Made by a program: the position numbers and the translations under genes. A stretch of 41,331 nt of DNA from Candidatus Omnitrophota bacterium (GTDB taxonomy: Bacteria; Omnitrophota; Gorgyraeia; Zapsychrales; Zapsychraceae), in contig JAHJCZ010000016.1 of NCBI GenBank assembly GCA_018812705.1, positions 1 through 41,331 of the forward strand, given 5' to 3'. Below are positions 20,401-31,232 of the stretch, piece by piece. The notes under the pieces were generated by a model that worked only from the letters and a program-made list of their open reading frames with translations, did not search any database and was not told the DNA's origin. Each line of letters starts with the position of its first letter. Position 1 is the first letter of the stretch.

Positions 20401-20881
20401 CAGATCTTAAAGCTGCATTATAATTGCCCTCTCTAATATGTTGAGCAACTTCACCTTTAAGACAAGCAGATGACGCGATCAATCCATCAGAGTATTTTGT
20501 AAGAATCTCCTTGTCCATTCTAGGACGATAATAAAAACCTTCAATAAAAGCAGAAGAAATAAGCTTGCAAAGATTTTGATATCCCTTTTGGTTTTTCACA
20601 TATAAAACCAAATGTGACAAAGCACCTTTTTGTCTTGGTAATCTTTCTAGTCTGCTGCCTTCCTGAAGAACATAAGCCTCACAACCAATTATTGGCTTAA
20701 TCCCCATTTTTGTAGCAGTTTGATAAAAATCAACCATACCAAAAATATTGCCATGATCGCTCATAGCAACAGCTGGCATATCATAATCTATTGCTTTTTG
20801 AACGATATCCTTAACTCGACAAGCGCCATCAAGGAGGCTATATTGGGTATGATTATGTAAATGGACAAATTCTGAAGGCAT
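17444..20881 (-). CDS. dnaE: DNA polymerase III alpha subunit
   Basis: PHP domain '[22 protein letters not shown]'; '[48 protein letters not shown]'. Confidence 0.97.
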   Translation of the reverse strand: [1145 protein letters not shown]

Positions 20882-20903
20882 AATAAAGTATCGTGTAGAA
20901 AAT

Positions 20904-20970
20904 AGCGGCTAGCGGCTAGTTATTAATGAAAATTTCTCAACTATATACTGTTCGCTAACCGCTAAACGCT
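20904..20970 (-). repeat. inverted heptad-like repeat pair between guaA and dnaE
   Basis: agcggctagcggctag (20904-20919) and ctaaccgctaaacgct (20955-20970); as minus-strand RNA 13 Watson-Crick + 2 G-U + 1 mismatch over 16 positions. Confidence 0.7.
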
Positions 20971-20988
20971 AAAACCTTTTTAAAAATT

Positions 20989-22812
20989 TTATTCCCACTC
21001 AATTGTCGCGGGAGGCTTTGAGCTTATATCGTAAACTACTCGATTTACACCCTTTACTTCATTAATAATACGGTTGGAAATTTTTCCTAAGACCTCATAA
21101 GGTAACTGTACCCAATCAGCGGTCATGCCATCAATACTAGAAACGCATCTTATTGCAATTACATTTTCATATGTTCTTTGATCACCCATTACACCTACTG
21201 TTTTAACAGGAAGTAACACTGCAAAAGATTGCCATACATCTTGATATAGGCCTGCTTTTTTGATCTCTTCTAGAACTCTTTCATCTGCTTCTCTTAAGAC
21301 ATCAAGACGTTCTTTCGTAACCTCACCAAGAATTCTGATTGCAAGTCCAGGGCCTGGGAATGGTTGCCTTTTAATAATACCCTCAGGAACACCTAAATGC
21401 TTACCTATTGCACGAACTTCATCCTTGAATAACTCACGGAATGGTTCAATTAGCTCAAATTTCAAATTCTTTGGCAAACCCCCTACATTATGATGGCTTT
21501 TTATAACTACAGAAGGTCCCCCTATAGGAGAAACTGATTCTATAACATCTGGATAAAGAGTCCCCTGTGCAAGAAAAGCTGCATTACTAACTCTTTTTGA
21601 CTTATCTATAAACACTTTGATAAACTCATCACCAATGATCTTTCTCTTTTCCTCAGGATCTTCAACCCCTTTCAGACGACTTAAAAACCCTTTTTCTGCA
21701 TTAGCTACGGTTAGATTTATCTTAAAACTGCTTTTGAAAGTTTTCTGGACTGTAGCAACCTCATTCTTTCTCAATAAACCATTATCGACAAAAATACAAT
21801 GAAGTTTTCGGCCTATTGCTTTATTTAATAAAACAGCTGCTACGGATGAATCAACACCACCGCTTAAGCCTAATACTACTTTTTTATTGCCAACTCTATC
21901 TTTTATTTGTTTTATGGTCGATTCAATGAATTTGCTCATTGTCCATCTTGGCAAACATCCGCAGATCTGGAACATAAAGTTAGTTAGGACCTGTGTACCT
22001 CTTTGAGTATGAACGACCTCAGGATGGAATTGGACACCAAATATTTTTTTAGATCTATTTGCAAAACCAGCGATAGGAGCACTTAAAGTATGTGCGATCT
22101 TGACAAAACCATCAGGCAGTTTCTTGACCTCATCACTATGGCTCATCCAGCATGTAAGATTTGTAGGACAGTTATAGAACAAATCTTTATTGCTATCAAC
22201 AAATAATTCTGCACGCCCAAATTCTCTTTCTTGTGAACTTTTAATTTTACCGCCAAAAAGATGACTAATTACCTGCAGCCCATAACAAATACCTAAAATT
22301 GGAATATCCAATTTAAAGATCTCTTTATGTGGCAACGGAGCACCTGCATCATAAACACTCATTGGCCCACCAGAAAGAATAAGACCCTTTGGCTTTATTT
22401 CCTGAATTTCTTCAGCAGTGATATTAAAAGGGACTATTTTACTATAAACTTTATTTTCCCTGACGCGTCTTGCTATTAATTGGGTATATTGTGAACCAAA
22501 ATCTAAAACCAGGATCACATCTTTGCTTCTGATCTTTCGGATCTTAATAGACGCAGCGATCCTGCTTCTTACTTTCTTAAGCTTCGGCATCTTTCCGATT
22601 CTCTTTTTGGGAGTCGACCTAAATCTTGTTTTCAAACCTGGTGTTTTTCCTGTTTTAGCATACATTTTTTCTTCTGCGCTCATTTGAACTTTCTTCGCGA
22701 TTTTTTTTACAGGATCTTTAACAGCAGTTTTTGTCTTAACAGATTTTTTAGTTACAGATTTTTTTTCTTTTGATTTAGCCGTTTTTTTATTTTTCTCTAA
22801 TTTAGGTGACAT
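20989..22812 (-). CDS. guaA: GMP synthase (glutamine-hydrolysing) with ~97-aa basic N-terminal extension
   Basis: '[21 protein letters not shown]', '[11 protein letters not shown]', '[18 protein letters not shown]', C-terminal 'KPPATIEWE'; extension rich in Lys/Arg. Confidence 0.95.
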   Translation of the reverse strand: MSPKLEKNKKTAKSKEKKSVTKKSVKTKTAVKDPVKKIAKKVQMSAEEKMYAKTGKTPGLKTRFRSTPKKRIGKMPKLKKVRSRIAASIKIRKIRSKDVILVLDFGSQYTQLIARRVRENKVYSKIVPFNITAEEIQEIKPKGLILSGGPMSVYDAGAPLPHKEIFKLDIPILGICYGLQVISHLFGGKIKSSQEREFGRAELFVDSNKDLFYNCPTNLTCWMSHSDEVKKLPDGFVKIAHTLSAPIAGFANRSKKIFGVQFHPEVVHTQRGTQVLTNFMFQICGCLPRWTMSKFIESTIKQIKDRVGNKKVVLGLSGGVDSSVAAVLLNKAIGRKLHCIFVDNGLLRKNEVATVQKTFKSSFKINLTVANAEKGFLSRLKGVEDPEEKRKIIGDEFIKVFIDKSKRVSNAAFLAQGTLYPDVIESVSPIGGPSVVIKSHHNVGGLPKNLKFELIEPFRELFKDEVRAIGKHLGVPEGIIKRQPFPGPGLAIRILGEVTKERLDVLREADERVLEEIKKAGLYQDVWQSFAVLLPVKTVGVMGDQRTYENVIAIRCVSSIDGMTADWVQLPYEVLGKISNRIINEVKGVNRVVYDISSKPPATIEWE

Positions 22813-22873
22813 ATTCCTTAACCTTTTGTATTTTATTTAACAACTAAACGAATAATTCATTTTTATATATCCG

Positions 22874-24034
22874 TTATTTACCCATTCCAACACGCTGCCC
22901 AACTTGAAATACTTTCCCTTCTGTTTGAATAGAAGGCGCAATGATCATTTCGACATCGTGCATTTCTTTTATTGTCATAGTACCTAATGAACCCATGGAA
23001 GTTTTAAGCGCTCCTACTAGATTTTGAGACCCATCATCAACTGTTGCAGGGCCAATCAGGATTTGCTCTAATGTTCCAGATGTTCCAACTTGAATTCTTG
23101 TTCCCCTTGGGAGATTAGCATGTGAAGTTGCCATTCCCCAGTGAAATCCATGTCCAGGAGCTTCCTTTGCTTTAGCAAATGCAGAACCTACCATTACAGC
23201 ATCTGCCCCAGCAGCAATCGCTTTACATATCTCGCCACCGATCCTCATACCACCATCAGTAATAATAGGGACATATTTCCCTGATTTTTTATAGAAATAA
23301 TCTCTAGCTGCAACTGAATCAACTGTCGCAGTTATCTGCGGAACCCCAATACCTAAAACACCACGTGTTGTACATGCTGCACCTGGCCCAACGCCAATAA
23401 GCACAGCACCAGCACCTAATTCCATAAGATCAAGCGCCATTTTATAAGTAACAGCATTCCCTATAGCAACCGGTATTTTTAAACCTTCACAAAGCTTCCC
23501 ATAGTCGCATACTTTGTATTCAGTCGATATATGCCTTGCAGAAGATACCTGAGATTGAACAACAAAGCAATCTGCACCAGCTTCTTGTGATATTTTTCCA
23601 AACTCTCGTGCATTTTGGGGGATACAACTTACAAAAGCAGGAACACCCCCATCTTTTATTTGCTTAACACGTTTTGATATTAATTCTAGTTTTATCTTTG
23701 GCAGGTATAATTTTTGAAGCAATTCAGTTGCTTGTTCAGGAGTAGCATTAGCAATTTCATTCATGATCTCAGAAGGATCATCATATCGAGTTTGAACACC
23801 ATCAAGATTAAGAACAGCAATTCCGCCTAATTTTCCCATTTTAATAGCAAAATCAACATCAACAACTCCATCCATAGCAGCTGCCATAATAGGGACATCA
23901 AATTTCATACCAGCTATTTCCCAACTGGTATCAACTTCATTTGGATTAATTGTCTGTCCGCCAGGAACTAATGAAATTTCATCAAATCCATAGCAGCGTC
24001 TTGCGCGTCGTCCTATACCAATCCATTCTGCCAT
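22874..24034 (-). CDS. IMP dehydrogenase-related protein, GuaB3 family (no CBS domains)
   Basis: 'WIGIGRRARRCYGFDEISLVPGGQTINPNEVDTSWEI' resembles GuaB3 N-termini; 'GVGPGAACTTRGVLGIGVPQ' loop retains the catalytic Cys; RBS AGGAGG. Confidence 0.88.
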   Translation of the reverse strand: MAEWIGIGRRARRCYGFDEISLVPGGQTINPNEVDTSWEIAGMKFDVPIMAAAMDGVVDVDFAIKMGKLGGIAVLNLDGVQTRYDDPSEIMNEIANATPEQATELLQKLYLPKIKLELISKRVKQIKDGGVPAFVSCIPQNAREFGKISQEAGADCFVVQSQVSSARHISTEYKVCDYGKLCEGLKIPVAIGNAVTYKMALDLMELGAGAVLIGVGPGAACTTRGVLGIGVPQITATVDSVAARDYFYKKSGKYVPIITDGGMRIGGEICKAIAAGADAVMVGSAFAKAKEAPGHGFHWGMATSHANLPRGTRIQVGTSGTLEQILIGPATVDDGSQNLVGALKTSMGSLGTMTIKEMHDVEMIIAPSIQTEGKVFQVGQRVGMGK

Positions 24035-24115
24035 CTAATGTAACCTCCTGAATTATATTAATATTTATAGTAGATAGACCTGTAGTTATGGGTAATTTGC
24101 TTTAATTAGGCATTT

Positions 24116-24144
24116 AATATAGTCATTTTATCGTATAATGTCAA
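24116..24144 (-). promoter_or_regulatory. sigma70-type promoter for guaB3-guaA
   Basis: TTGACA (24139-24144), 17-bp spacer, TATATT (24116-24121) on minus strand. Confidence 0.72.
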
Positions 24145-24152
24145 CAAATAAA

Positions 24153-24186
24153 AATAGGGGACAGTAATTAATTACTGTCCCCTATT
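24153..24186. terminator. 34-bp perfect palindrome; possible groEL terminator or REP/MITE-like element
   Basis: aataggggacagtaattaattactgtcccctatt is self-complementary; on the minus strand it runs into TTTTTATTTG downstream of groEL. Confidence 0.65.
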
Positions 24187-24241
24187 AAATTCCTATTTCA
24201 TTGAAACTATGTAACTTACCGCTCTGTTACAGAAAAAAGGA

Positions 24242-25915
<1,674 letters not shown>

Positions 25916-25958
25916 TTATTATTTTATTCTTAAATTTTATCTACACCAAAACATCAAA

Positions 25959-26252
25959 TTACTTCGTCACTATACCGAACACGTCATCTTCTCTCATAAT
26001 AAGAACTTCTTCACCTTCACTTGTAATGATCTCTGTTCCGCTATACTTACCATACAGAACTTTATCACCGACCTTTAGTTCTAAAGCTTGAATTGATCCA
26101 TCTTCTTTAACTTTTCCTTTTCCAACAGCAATAACCTTACCTTCTTGTGGTTTCTCTTTTGCTGTTTCAGGCAAAACAATACCGCCCTTTGTTTTTTCTT
26201 CCGCTTCCAGCGGCTTGACAATAATTCTGTCAGCTAGTGGTTGAATATTCAC
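25959..26252 (-). CDS. groES: co-chaperonin GroES
   Basis: '[42 protein letters not shown]'. Confidence 0.98.
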   Translation of the reverse strand: MNIQPLADRIIVKPLEAEEKTKGGIVLPETAKEKPQEGKVIAVGKGKVKEDGSIQALELKVGDKVLYGKYSGTEIITSEGEEVLIMREDDVFGIVTK

Positions 26253-26306
26253 TTTAACACCTCCTTGATTAATACATTAAATTTTAAATAAGTTAAAACA
26301 ATTTAT

Positions 26307-26333
26307 TTAGCACTGTTTCATGCAGAGTGCTAA
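26307..26333. promoter_or_regulatory. CIRCE operator (HrcA binding site)
   Basis: minus strand TTAGCACTC-TGCATGAAA-CAGTGCTAA; one mismatch to the consensus TTAGCACTC-N9-GAGTGCTAA. Confidence 0.9.
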
Positions 26334-26359
26334 TTTAGCAAAATTTTTTGTTTTGTCAA
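26332..26359 (-). promoter_or_regulatory. sigma70-type promoter for groESL
   Basis: TTGACA (26354-26359), 16-bp spacer, TAAATT (26332-26337), abutting CIRCE. Confidence 0.65.
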
Positions 26360-26408
26360 GGATATTTTTTTAAAAAATATGTATGACGCTTTTAGGCAGG
26401 AGGAGAAA

Positions 26409-27170
26409 CTACTTTTTGCCGCACAATAACCCCAGTCCTTTAAACACAAGATCAGGGTCTACCTTAGTTACTTTTTTAGATAAATATTTCTTCATTAAAT
26501 CAGCAAAGCCTCCAGTTATAATTACCTTCGGCCTTCCTTTAATATTCTTAGAGATATTCTTAATAAGCCCGCTGCACATTTCTCCATAACCAAAAAATAT
26601 GCCGCTTAATATACTTTGCTTAGTGTCCTTGCCAATTAATTCTTCAGGTTCCTCTATAACATCAACGTGTGGCAATAAAGCAGTGTTTTTAAAAAGTGAT
26701 TCAGCAGATAAACGAATTCCAGGAATGATCATTCCACCTTCATATTCGCCTTTTTTAGAAACAATATCAAATGTGATTGCAGTTCCAAGGTCAATAACGA
26801 TCACTGGCACTCCATACAATTCTTTTGCTGCATAAGCACCAACAAGCCGGTCTTGACCAACTTGTTTTGGATCTCTATACCTGTTTCTCATAGGGACAAT
26901 AATATCTTCACCTATGATCTTTGGTGCTTTTTGAAATATGCCACTTATCAATTTTTTAACTGAGCTCAAGACTTCAGGGACAACACTGCAAATAACAACA
27001 TCATCAATAAGCGGATATCTCTCTTCGATATCATTTAAAACTTTGGATAATTTTGTTTTATATGATCTTTTTGCAATATCAGTGTCAATATTTTTAATCG
27101 AATATACTTTTCTTGAATCAATTATCCCAAAAGACGTTGTTGTATTTCCGATGTCTATAGCTAACAACAT
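26409..27170 (-). CDS. coaX: type III pantothenate kinase
   Basis: 'MLLAIDIGNTTTSFGI', 'VGQDRLVGAYAAKELYGVPVIVIDLGTAITFD', 'GGMIIPGI'; start likely 27170 rather than the track's 27200 (TTG). Confidence 0.92.
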   Translation of the reverse strand: MLLAIDIGNTTTSFGIIDSRKVYSIKNIDTDIAKRSYKTKLSKVLNDIEERYPLIDDVVICSVVPEVLSSVKKLISGIFQKAPKIIGEDIIVPMRNRYRDPKQVGQDRLVGAYAAKELYGVPVIVIDLGTAITFDIVSKKGEYEGGMIIPGIRLSAESLFKNTALLPHVDVIEEPEELIGKDTKQSILSGIFFGYGEMCSGLIKNISKNIKGRPKVIITGGFADLMKKYLSKKVTKVDPDLVFKGLGLLCGKK

Positions 27171-27284
27171 AGTTTTAATTCCATATGCCGTACGGCGCAA
27201 GTCGCACGTCGAGGTTAATAAGTACTGATAATTCTAATAGATTATGTGATTTTTAGCAAATAGATTAATTTTTCATTGTTCTAC

Positions 27285-29276
27285 TTACGGCTTTAATCTT
27301 CCGGAAATGTCTTTCATTTCCTTTATTTTATCTCTAATTGCTGCAGCTTTTTCAAATTGAAGATTCCTTGCAGAAAGCTCCATTTCTCTCTCTAGCTCTG
27401 AAATATAACTCGCTAAAACATATTCTTCTTCCTTTTGTCCAGTAACACCGTATATAAACTCACCAACCTTTTCTTCAGCAAGATCATCAATGCCTCCATC
27501 ACGTATTGCCTTTACTATTGTACTTGGAGTAATACCATTGTTTTCATTAAATTCGATTTGAATTTTTCGCCTGCGATCGCATTCTTTTATCGTCTCTGCC
27601 ATCGCTTCACTTATTGAACCTGCATACATTACAACCAATCCGTTAACATTTCTTGCAGCACGTCCAGAAACCTGCATCAATGATGTCTTTGATCTCAAGA
27701 AGCCTTGTTTATCCGCGTCAAGAATTGCGACCAATGAAACTTCCGGCAGATCTAATCCTTCTCTAAGAAGATTAACCCCTACAAGACAATCAAACTTCTT
27801 TTGTCTTAATTCCTTTAATATCTTTGATCTATCAATTGTTTTCACGTCTGAATGAACGTACTTCACCCGCAACCCTCTTTCTTGAAAATAAGCAGTCAGA
27901 TCCTCAGCCATTCGTTTCGTCAATGTTGTGACCAACACTCTTTCGTTCTTCTTAGCTCGCTTTTTTACTTCATTTGCAAGATCTTCGATCTGTCCTTCGG
28001 TCTTTCTTATCTCGATAGGTGGATCCACAATACCCGTCGGCCTAATAATTTGTTCAGCGACCTCCCCTGCGGAATCTGTAATTTCATAAGGACTAGGCGT
28101 AGCAGAAACATATATTTTCTGACCTATTATCTTATTGAATTCCTGGAATTTAAGCGGCCGATTATCCAAGCAGGATGGCAAACGAAACCCGTGCTCTACC
28201 AACGTTTCTTTGCGAGATCTATCCCCCTCATACATCCCTCTTATTTGAGGCAATGTTACGTGAGATTCGTCAATAAGCGTTACAAAATCATCAGGAAAAT
28301 AGTCTAACAAACAAAACGGCCGGCTCCCTGGTGGGCGTTGAGACAATGACCTTGAATAATTTTCAATACCATTGCAATATCCGATCTCTTTAAGCATTTC
28401 CAGATCAAAGTTAGTGCGGCTCTCAAGCCTTTGCGCTTCAAGAAGCTTTCCTTCTTTTCTTAAAACTTTTAACTGCTGGGCTAATTCAGCCTTTATGACA
28501 TCTAAGGATTTATCAATATTCTCTTGAGAAATAATAAAATGCTTAGCTGGATAAATAGCGACCTTATCACACTTCTGTATCTCGGCACCACTAATTGGGT
28601 CGATCTGAGCGATCTTCTCAATTTCATCTCCAAAGAACTCAATTCGAATTGCATCCTGCCTATAAGCAGGATAGATCTCCAACGTATCCCCTCTTACCCG
28701 AATTTTACCTCTCGTAAATTCAAAATCATTTCTCTCATACTGAATATCGATCAATTTTATCAATACTTCATCTCTATCGATCTTCTGACCTGTCTCCAAA
28801 TACAATAAATATTCTTGATAATCCTTAGGAGACCCTAAATTATAAATACAGGAAACACTAGCAACAATAATAACATCTCTTCTGGACATCAAAGATGTTG
28901 TTGATGATAGCCTTAGCCTGTCTAAACTGTCATTAATTGAGGCATCTTTTTCAATATAAATATCTGTTTGAGGGATATACGCTTCCGGCTGGTAATAATC
29001 ATAATAGCTTACAAAATACTCTACTGCATTCTGTGGAAAGAATTCCTTAAATTCGCAATATAATTGAGCCGCTAAGGTTTTATTGTGGGAAATCACCAGG
29101 ACTGGACGGTTTATTTTTTCAATAATATTGGCAAGCGTAAATGTCTTTCCGCTTCCAGTAACACCAAGAAGTACTTGAGCATTCTTACCGGAATTGATCC
29201 CATCCACTAATGTCTCGACAGCGCTTATCTGTTCGATAACAGGCTTAAATTCACTTTTTAAGACAAACTTGTTCAT
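27285..29276 (-). CDS. uvrB: excinuclease ABC subunit B
   Basis: 'LLGVTGSGKTFTLANII', 'VEYFVSYYDYYQPEAYIP', 'VGVNLLREGLDLPEVSLVAILDADKQGFLRS', C-terminal UVR motif. Confidence 0.97.
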   Translation of the reverse strand: MNKFVLKSEFKPVIEQISAVETLVDGINSGKNAQVLLGVTGSGKTFTLANIIEKINRPVLVISHNKTLAAQLYCEFKEFFPQNAVEYFVSYYDYYQPEAYIPQTDIYIEKDASINDSLDRLRLSSTTSLMSRRDVIIVASVSCIYNLGSPKDYQEYLLYLETGQKIDRDEVLIKLIDIQYERNDFEFTRGKIRVRGDTLEIYPAYRQDAIRIEFFGDEIEKIAQIDPISGAEIQKCDKVAIYPAKHFIISQENIDKSLDVIKAELAQQLKVLRKEGKLLEAQRLESRTNFDLEMLKEIGYCNGIENYSRSLSQRPPGSRPFCLLDYFPDDFVTLIDESHVTLPQIRGMYEGDRSRKETLVEHGFRLPSCLDNRPLKFQEFNKIIGQKIYVSATPSPYEITDSAGEVAEQIIRPTGIVDPPIEIRKTEGQIEDLANEVKKRAKKNERVLVTTLTKRMAEDLTAYFQERGLRVKYVHSDVKTIDRSKILKELRQKKFDCLVGVNLLREGLDLPEVSLVAILDADKQGFLRSKTSLMQVSGRAARNVNGLVVMYAGSISEAMAETIKECDRRRKIQIEFNENNGITPSTIVKAIRDGGIDDLAEEKVGEFIYGVTGQKEEEYVLASYISELEREMELSARNLQFEKAAAIRDKIKEMKDISGRLKP

Positions 29277-29315
29277 TAGCTGGCAACAAAAGTAATCTCT
29301 TGATACTCCTTAGCT

Positions 29316-29780
29316 TTATTGACTTTTTTTATTGTTCAGACGCTCTTGAATATGCTTAAAGATCTTTTCAACAGCCCTATCTTTTTTGTAGCTTGTAAAT
29401 TTATTGAAAACAACCGAGTTAACAGTAAAACAGCGGATCTCAACTTCTGTAACATTATCGGAACCACTTCTTACATAAACGTTCATTTTCGTAAAACGAG
29501 ACCCTAAGAACATCGCAGTTTGTCGCACTTTAGTAAAAAGAAGAACTTGCTGACTTTCTTTATTTGCCTCTTTAGTTATTTCAAATACTGAAGGTTTTGT
29601 TATCTCCTCAACTTCCCATCCAAAATCATTCAATGTGTTTACAGTAGCTTTCAGAGTAGTATCAAATTCAGCATATAATTTCTGCTTATAAGGATTCTCA
29701 TCTTTAATATAATTTGGAATATTCACAGTTGCGCATCCACATAAAACGAACACCATCAGTATCAAAATAATTTTTTTCAT
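29316..29780 (-). CDS. hypothetical lipoprotein
   Basis: signal peptide with lipobox 'VLCGCATV'. Confidence 0.7.
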   Translation of the reverse strand: MKKIILILMVFVLCGCATVNIPNYIKDENPYKQKLYAEFDTTLKATVNTLNDFGWEVEEITKPSVFEITKEANKESQQVLLFTKVRQTAMFLGSRFTKMNVYVRSGSDNVTEVEIRCFTVNSVVFNKFTSYKKDRAVEKIFKHIQERLNNKKSQ

Positions 29781-29795
29781 ATGATCTCCTTTTAC

Positions 29796-30485
29796 TTAAA
29801 CATTCATTATTTTTTGCATATCCTGAGGGATCTCAGTTCTAACAACAATCTTCTTCTTAGTAATAGGATTAATACATTCTAAAGAACTCGCATGCAAGGC
29901 CACTCTTTTAAATTTAACAGTAGATTCAGACCCTTTTGCATATTTTCTTTCACCGATCAAAGGATACCCAATTTGACTAAAATGAATTCTGATTTGATTA
30001 GTCCTGCCTGTAACAAGCTCAACATCAACTACGGTAAACTTATCTCGCCTCTCTATAACTTTATATCTTGTTATAGCTAACTTTGCAGTAGAATTCTTAT
30101 TAAACTTTCTTTGGTCCAGATCATTAACAGCCCGCTTTATCTCTCCATTGTCATTCTTTAAAACTCCGCGAACAAAAGCAATATACTTTTTCTTGATTTC
30201 TCTTTGCTTAAAAATATCCATCATCAACTTTTGAGCAGCTTTACCCTTTGCAAAAACAATAACTCCCGAAGTCTCTCTATCTAGCCTATGGCAGGGATGC
30301 AATTTTGATGTGCTTTTTGGATCTACATATTGTTCATTCACAATACTATCTAGGGTTCTTTTTTCTTTTTGGGGGGTCGGAATTACCAGAAGACCTGCAG
30401 GCTTATTAAAGACAATATAGTTATCGTCCTCATACAGGATTTCAATAAGATTATTTTTTTTCTTTAAGGCAGTATTATCCATCAT
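29796..30485 (-). CDS. RluA family pseudouridine synthase
   Basis: 'HPCHRLDRETSGVIVFAKGKAAQ', 'RTNQIRIHFSQIGYPLIGERKY'; start probably at 30485/30482 (MMDNTALKK), overlapping the upstream small ORF. Confidence 0.9.
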   Translation of the reverse strand: MMDNTALKKKNNLIEILYEDDNYIVFNKPAGLLVIPTPQKEKRTLDSIVNEQYVDPKSTSKLHPCHRLDRETSGVIVFAKGKAAQKLMMDIFKQREIKKKYIAFVRGVLKNDNGEIKRAVNDLDQRKFNKNSTAKLAITRYKVIERRDKFTVVDVELVTGRTNQIRIHFSQIGYPLIGERKYAKGSESTVKFKRVALHASSLECINPITKKKIVVRTEIPQDMQKIMNV

Positions 30486-30654
30486 CTGATACAAAGGTCT
30501 CTGTATCTTCTTCGTATTTCTCACTTTCAATAAGTGCAATTAAATAATTTATCTTTCTGATCAAAATAATCGGAAAAACTATGATCCAAGCTTGAAATGC
30601 TAAAGATAGCATCATTTGCAATGGAGAAATTGTTACACTTATCGCGTTTTCCAT
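30475..30654 (-). CDS. small (59-aa) predicted membrane protein
   Basis: ATG at 30654 with AAAGGA 5 nt upstream; MENAISVTISPLQMMLSLAFQAWIIVFPIILIRKINYLIALIESEKYEEDTETFVSDDG; stop 30475-30477; not in ORF track. Confidence 0.65.
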   Translation of the reverse strand: MENAISVTISPLQMMLSLAFQAWIIVFPIILIRKINYLIALIESEKYEEDTETFVSDDG

Positions 30655-30839
30655 AATAATCCTTTAGGATACTAAATCAATTAAATAAAATATCTCAGAT
30701 TATCTTCATTTATTTACTGAAATGCAGTAAACCTTCACGACTTCAAAATCTTTTTGAGAAAAACGAAGATTCCTTGGAGTAATATGATTTCGTACGTGAC
30801 AAAAAACTATGCAAATCCCTATACTACAGTAAATCCAAA

Positions 30840-31220
30840 TTAATTCGAACTAGGTTTATATTCAAGGCTCGGATTAATAAAATCTGAAATTGCTTCAGCA
30901 TCTCTTTGATAAATGTTGTTAAAAAATATAGCGATATTATATAACCCTTTTTCAGCAGAAGGCTCACTTCGAACCACAACACCTTCACAATTTACTTTCT
31001 TATTAACACTCTTTCCATCTCTTTTAAGAGGCAAGAGAAAACAAATCTTTAACTTTGTCATCGGTTCAATATATTCACTAACCTTACAATAAGACCCAGA
31101 ACGACTAATATTGCCGGTTTCTGTAACAATATCACCATTGTCATGATGTATCTTCAATGGCAAACTGCTATCTAAACGAGGGTCTTTTCTTCTTTCATTA
31201 ATAGATTTTTTAGATATCAC
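30840..31220 (-). CDS. PilZ domain protein
   Basis: 'RRKDPRLDSSLPLKI...TGNISRSGSYCKV' PilZ-like RxxxR and (D/N)xSxxG motifs. Confidence 0.75.
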   Translation of the reverse strand: MISKKSINERRKDPRLDSSLPLKIHHDNGDIVTETGNISRSGSYCKVSEYIEPMTKLKICFLLPLKRDGKSVNKKVNCEGVVVRSEPSAEKGLYNIAIFFNNIYQRDAEAISDFINPSLEYKPSSN

Positions 31221-31232
31221 AGTAACTCCTTA

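Noticed and set aside
24030-24115. Possible purine riboswitch upstream of guaB3-guaA
   Set aside because: The ~75-nt leader is AT-rich and I could not identify the conserved purine-riboswitch junction or loop sequences.
27180-27225. gccgtacggcgcaagtcgcacgtcg as a repeat or regulatory palindrome upstream of coaX
   Set aside because: Only a 10-bp palindrome (gccgtacggc) plus weak similarity between flanks; no second copy seen in the window.
27435-28808. Plus-strand ORFs antisense to uvrB
   Set aside because: Antisense to a clear uvrB gene; composition not protein-like.
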